Shown here: positions 60,645-64,000 of the stretch, one piece after another
Numbering within the stretch: the first letter of the stretch is position 1
How the letters are laid out: every line of letters begins with the position of its first letter
Assembly: GCA_026982415.1 (NCBI GenBank)
Contig: JALSHE010000106.1
Coordinates: forward strand, 62,001 to 126,000
Source of the DNA: Robiginitomaculum sp.
GTDB lineage: Bacteria; Pseudomonadota; Alphaproteobacteria; Caulobacterales; Maricaulaceae
Direction: 5' to 3'
DNA: 64,000 nt
Made by a program: the position numbers and the translations under genes
The notes under the pieces: model-generated
Told to the model about the DNA's origin: nothing
The model's input: the letters and a program-made list of their open reading frames with translations, nothing else
Databases searched by the model: none

Positions 60645-62723
60645 ATGACAGTGACAATAAAAGCTCAGGGCAATATCGCGGTGATAACAATCGATAATCC
60701 ACCCGTGAACGCCCTATCGGCTCATGTCCGTGCAGGGTTGGTTAAGGCGTTTGAGCAGATAGGTGCCGATAATAACATTGATGGCGCTGTGCTTACGGGT
60801 GCAGGCAGAATATTCATTGGCGGCGCGGACATCAAAGAATTTGGCAAACCGCCGCAACAGCCGTTCCTGCCCGATGTTATCGCCGTTCTCGAAAATTGCC
60901 GTGTGCCCATAGTCGCCGCTATTAATGGTGCGGCGCTCGGCGGAGGGCTTGAGGTGGCGCTCGGCTGTCAGTTCCGTGTCGCAGGGCCAGCCGCAAAATG
61001 CGGTTTGCCCGAAGTACATCTCGGCTTGATACCGGGCGCAGGCGGCACCCAAAGGCTACCGCGCCTTATCGGTGCGGTGAAGGCGGGCGAAATGATAACG
61101 TCCGGCAAGCCGCTCAGTGCAGATAAGGCGCTGGCGGCGGGCGTGGTCGATGCCGTGTTCGCAGATAAACTGCTAGAAAATGCTACGGGTTTTTTACAAA
61201 ATAAACTAGCTGCCGGAGATATGGGCGTAGGGCTAAGCACAGTCACAACGCTACCCAATTGGGACGCCGGACAATTTGCAAAACTGGAAGCAAAAACCAA
61301 AGCCCGCGCCCGTGGGCAATTGTCCCCGGTAAAAGCTTTGGAGGCCGTGCGGGCAGCACAGGAGCTACCGTTCACGGACGGTCTCAAACGCGAGCGGGAA
61401 ATTTTCATGGAGTGCATGAACAGCCCCCAGCGCGCCGGGCTTATCCACGCATTTTTCGCCCAAAGGCAAGTGGCGAAAGTCCCCGGCCTAGATATGTCTA
61501 AGACCCGCCCCATAAACACCGTCAGCATTTTAGGCGCAGGCACTATGGGGGTCGGCATTAGTTTGGCCTTTTTGGCGGGCGGGTATTCTGTCGGCCTGTT
61601 CGATATTAATCGGGAGGCTCAGGAGGCGGGGCTAAACCGTATCGTTAAAACTTTGCAGTCTAATCTGTCCAAAGGCAGGATTACGGCAAAGAATATGGAG
61701 GCGCAAATTGGTAGGCTTTCTGCCGTGTTTGATATGCAAGACCTCTCAAACTCTGATTTGATAATCGAGGCCGCTACAGAAAATCTGGCGGTGAAAAAAA
61801 CCATTTTCCGCGACCTAGACCGCATTGCCAAACCCGGCGCTATTCTGGCCACCAATACATCCTATCTGGACATCAATATTCTGGCGCGAGAAACCAATCG
61901 CCCGGGCGATGTTATCGGTATGCATTTTTTCTCGCCCGCCAATATTATGAAACTCCTAGAGGTGGTACGCACGGATACGGTTAGCGACGAAGTGCTGGCC
62001 ACCGTCATGGGATTGGGGAAAACCATTGGCAAGATTAATGTACTATCGGGCGTGTGCGACGGCTTTATTGGCAACCGTATCTTAAAAGCCTATCGCAAAC
62101 AGGCGGATTATATGGTCGAGGACGGGGCAGAGCCGCAAGATATTGACAGAGCTATGAAAGACTTCGGCATGGCCATGGGGCCGTTCGCGGTGTCCGATTT
62201 GGCGGGCACAGATATAGGCTATTTCAACCGGAGGCGCGAAGACGAAGCGCGGCCAAAGGCGGAGCGCTATTCTCACATCGCCGATTTACTGTACGAACAA
62301 GGCCGGCTCGGGCAAAAATCCGGTGCCGGATATTACCGCTATGAAGACGGTTCCCGCACACCCATTATTGACCCAATCACCACTAAAATTATCGCCGCAG
62401 AGCGCAAACGTCTCGGCATCATCCCGCGCACATTTACGGATGATGAAATCCGCGAACGCATTCTCTATGCCATGATCAATGAGGGCGCGAAAATATTGGA
62501 CGAAGGTATAGCCGCCCGCGCACTCGACATAGATATGGTCTATGTCCACGGCTATGGCTTCCCGGCCTATCAAGGCGGCCCGATGTTTACTGCCGACACA
62601 ATTGGCGCCAAGGGGGTCTTTGAGAAAATTCAAGAATTTTCCAAAGACGACCCCTATTTTTGGCAAGCCGCCACACTACTCAAGAAACTTGCCGAAACAG
62701 ATGGAAGCTTTAAGGGGCTATAA
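60645..62723 (+). CDS. fadJ: Fatty-acid oxidation multienzyme, enoyl-CoA hydratase / 3-hydroxyacyl-CoA dehydrogenase (FadJ/FadB-like)
   Basis: This is a 692-residue bifunctional beta-oxidation enzyme. The crotonase part (about 1-180) has GGADIKEFG and HLGLIPGAGGTQRLPR, with the glutamates of a hydratase. The NAD-binding part starts at about 290 with VSILGAGTMGVGISLAFLAGG and continues with IGMHFFSPANIMKLLEVV. Two C-terminal HAD domains include DGFIGNRIL and YVHGYGFPAYQGGPM. The start is ATG 60645; residues upstream are not family-like. The partner thiolase is not adjacent. Electrons from acyl-CoA oxidation would go to the EtfAB pair. Confidence 0.9.
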   Translation: MTVTIKAQGNIAVITIDNPPVNALSAHVRAGLVKAFEQIGADNNIDGAVLTGAGRIFIGGADIKEFGKPPQQPFLPDVIAVLENCRVPIVAAINGAALGGGLEVALGCQFRVAGPAAKCGLPEVHLGLIPGAGGTQRLPRLIGAVKAGEMITSGKPLSADKALAAGVVDAVFADKLLENATGFLQNKLAAGDMGVGLSTVTTLPNWDAGQFAKLEAKTKARARGQLSPVKALEAVRAAQELPFTDGLKREREIFMECMNSPQRAGLIHAFFAQRQVAKVPGLDMSKTRPINTVSILGAGTMGVGISLAFLAGGYSVGLFDINREAQEAGLNRIVKTLQSNLSKGRITAKNMEAQIGRLSAVFDMQDLSNSDLIIEAATENLAVKKTIFRDLDRIAKPGAILATNTSYLDINILARETNRPGDVIGMHFFSPANIMKLLEVVRTDTVSDEVLATVMGLGKTIGKINVLSGVCDGFIGNRILKAYRKQADYMVEDGAEPQDIDRAMKDFGMAMGPFAVSDLAGTDIGYFNRRREDEARPKAERYSHIADLLYEQGRLGQKSGAGYYRYEDGSRTPIIDPITTKIIAAERKRLGIIPRTFTDDEIRERILYAMINEGAKILDEGIAARALDIDMVYVHGYGFPAYQGGPMFTADTIGAKGVFEKIQEFSKDDPYFWQAATLLKKLAETDGSFKGL

Positions 62724-62828
62724 TAAGATAGAAAAAACAAACTAAACCACGCGCTATCCCACAATTCTCTTGAAGCACCGCGCCCTGTCGCTTACCCTTA
62801 TGCTCAAATTTACATGAATGGTGTTTCT

Positions 62829-63335
62829 ATGATAAAAATTCAATCCAGCTATGATTATGACGACCTGATAATTTCAGGCGAAGAAAGCTTGTTCGGGGAC
62901 GGCAATGCGCAATTGCCTGCGCCGCCTATGTTGATGTTTGACCGCATCACCGAAATTAATGATACAGGTGGAGAATTTGGCAAAGGCCTGATAACAGCGG
63001 AGCTTGATGTTCATCCAGATCTTTGGTTTTTTGGCTGTCATTTTAAAGGGGACCCGGTGATGCCGGGCTGTCTTGGCCTTGACGCGATGTGGCAGTTAGT
63101 GGGGTTTTTTCTAGGCTGGGGTGGTGCGCCAGGCAAAGGTCGCGCTCTTGGAGTTGGTGATTTAAAATTTACAGGCCAAGTGACTAATGACATTAAATTG
63201 GTAAAATATACGGTAAATATAAAACGGGTCATCAAGCGCGGAAATCTGGCTATGGGCATCGCTGACGCCATAATGGAAGGTGACGGGGAAGTGTTTTACA
63301 AGGCACAGAAACTACGGGTCGGCGTTTACGTCTAA
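62829..63335 (+). CDS. fabA: 3-hydroxydecanoyl-ACP dehydratase/isomerase FabA
   Basis: FabA dehydrates 3-hydroxydecanoyl-ACP and isomerises the trans-2 to the cis-3 product, starting unsaturated fatty-acid synthesis. The 168 residues contain [17 protein letters not shown], the catalytic histidine in [22 protein letters not shown] (with D in LGLDAMWQ) and FTGQVTND. Length matches the family. I take ATG 62829, although ATG 62814 five codons earlier is possible. It is followed by fabB after 36 bases, the standard pair. Confidence 0.95.
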   Translation: MIKIQSSYDYDDLIISGEESLFGDGNAQLPAPPMLMFDRITEINDTGGEFGKGLITAELDVHPDLWFFGCHFKGDPVMPGCLGLDAMWQLVGFFLGWGGAPGKGRALGVGDLKFTGQVTNDIKLVKYTVNIKRVIKRGNLAMGIADAIMEGDGEVFYKAQKLRVGVYV

Positions 63336-63371
63336 CCCTGCATTCGAAAGTTCCAAAAAAGGAAACATGTT

Positions 63372-64000
63372 ATGAGAAGAGTTGTTGTTACGGGTATGGG
63401 CATTGTTTCGTGTATCGGCGATAATGTGGCGCAGGTTGCGGCTAGTTTGAAAGCTGGTAAATCCGGCATTTCTACGGACGAAGACATGGTAGCGCGGGGC
63501 TTTCGCTCGCAAATCTCCGGGCGGCCAAGTGTCAATCCCAAAGACCATATCCACAAACGCACATATCGTTTCATGACCGAAACCTCCGGCTGGTCCGGTG
63601 TGGCTATGATGCAAGCAATTGAACAATCCGGCCTGACAGAGGATATGATATCCAATCCGCGCACTGGCATTATTGCAGGTTCCGGCGGGCCGTCGTCTAT
63701 GACCATTGTAAAGGCCGCCGACACCACTCGCGATAAAGGCGCGCCCAAACGCATCGGGCCATTTGCCGTGCCTAAGGCCATGTCCTCGACAGTTTCGGCG
63801 ACCCTCGCCACGCATTTCAAAATCAAAGGTGTCAACTATTCCATCACCTCTGCTTGTACGACCTCCCTGCACTGTATCGGTTCGGCGGTTGAGCAAATTC
63901 AGTGGGGTAAGCAAGACATTATGTTTGCAGGCGGCGGCGAAGAACTGGAATGGACTATGTCCAATTTATTCGATGCTATGGGTGCCATGTCGTCTAAATA
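63372..64000 (+). CDS. fabB: 3-oxoacyl-ACP synthase I FabB, N-terminal part
   Basis: Only the first 209 codons are inside the window. They begin MRRVVVTGMGIVSCIGDN and contain the condensing-enzyme active-site cysteine in YSITSACTTSLHCIG. GRPSVNPKDHIHKRTYRFM and the SGGPSSMTIVKAA segment are FabB-type. FabB elongates the cis unsaturated acyl-ACP made by FabA. AAGGAAAC precedes ATG 63372. The C-terminal histidines lie beyond the right edge. Confidence 0.93.
   Translation, partial: MRRVVVTGMGIVSCIGDNVAQVAASLKAGKSGISTDEDMVARGFRSQISGRPSVNPKDHIHKRTYRFMTETSGWSGVAMMQAIEQSGLTEDMISNPRTGIIAGSGGPSSMTIVKAADTTRDKGAPKRIGPFAVPKAMSSTVSATLATHFKIKGVNYSITSACTTSLHCIGSAVEQIQWGKQDIMFAGGGEELEWTMSNLFDAMGAMSSK

Noticed and set aside
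1-64000. tRNA or rRNA genes
   Set aside because: I looked in the intergenic gaps for cloverleaf-like segments and found none; most gaps are under 250 bases and are explained by promoters, hairpins or repeats.

Overview
This window reads as chromosomal DNA of an alphaproteobacterium from the Caulobacterales/Maricaulales side of the class (Hyphomonadaceae-like). That placement is an inference. It rests on the CtrA-pathway genes rcdA, trcR (DUF1013) and chpT, the ChvG/ChvI two-component pair next to PTS components, a Tad/Cpa pilus block, a YdbH-YnbE-YdbL set, and small alphaproteobacterial families (DUF1192, DUF1465, DUF465/YdcH). Base composition looks close to balanced, and gene density is high on both strands. 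I found no tRNA, rRNA, CRISPR array or transposase.

Layout: 1-5.2 kb holds the 3' end of a desaturase and a phenylacetate-degradation block (paaZ divergent from paaG-paaJ-paaR, with a palindromic operator candidate between them). 5.2-10.8 kb holds an RND efflux operon and an MFS exporter. 10.9-13.8 kb holds rlmN, trcR, a DUF1192 gene and rcdA. 13.9-15.7 kb is an inserted restriction-modification pair: a C5-cytosine methylase and an Eco29kI-type GIY-YIG nuclease. 15.9-19.7 kb holds rpmE, a LysR regulator, a TPR protein and etfBA. 19.8-22.6 kb holds envelope genes: an M15 peptidase, a DUF4282 membrane protein with a histone-like tail, and an M23 peptidase. 22.8-26.7 kb is the ydbH-ynbE-ydbL lipid-transport operon. 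26.8-29.9 kb holds chpT followed by a degenerate CheA-like protein, a CheY-like receiver and a divergent CheR. 30-34.2 kb holds a TPR protein and the truB-rpsO-pnp group.

34.3-40.1 kb holds a large lipoprotein of unknown role and a short Tad block (cpaB, cpaC, lipoprotein, cpaE). 40.2-42.9 kb pairs a bile-acid-type symporter with a D-aminoacylase-like amidohydrolase. 42.9-47.7 kb holds a chimeric protein (coiled coil, membrane span, peptidoglycan-binding domain, TonB C-terminal domain), a divergent DUF3108 protein, and a lipoprotein with a TonB C-terminal domain that is coupled to HPr. 47.7-51 kb is the chvI-chvG-EIIA-HPr locus, which lacks the usual hprK. 51-57 kb holds an orphan protein, a cation/proton antiporter, an SDR enzyme, two YdcH-like proteins, a CDF metal exporter and an acetyltransferase. 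57-60.4 kb holds a TonB-dependent receptor and a LysE-type exporter. 60.6-64 kb holds a FadJ-type beta-oxidation enzyme, then fabA and the start of fabB.

For novelty the strongest candidates are the coiled-coil/PG-binding/TonB chimera with its TonB-domain lipoprotein neighbour in the ChvGI-PTS operon, and the chpT-linked module whose CheA-like and CheR-like members have lost hallmark residues. The restriction-modification island is well supported but belongs to a known family.
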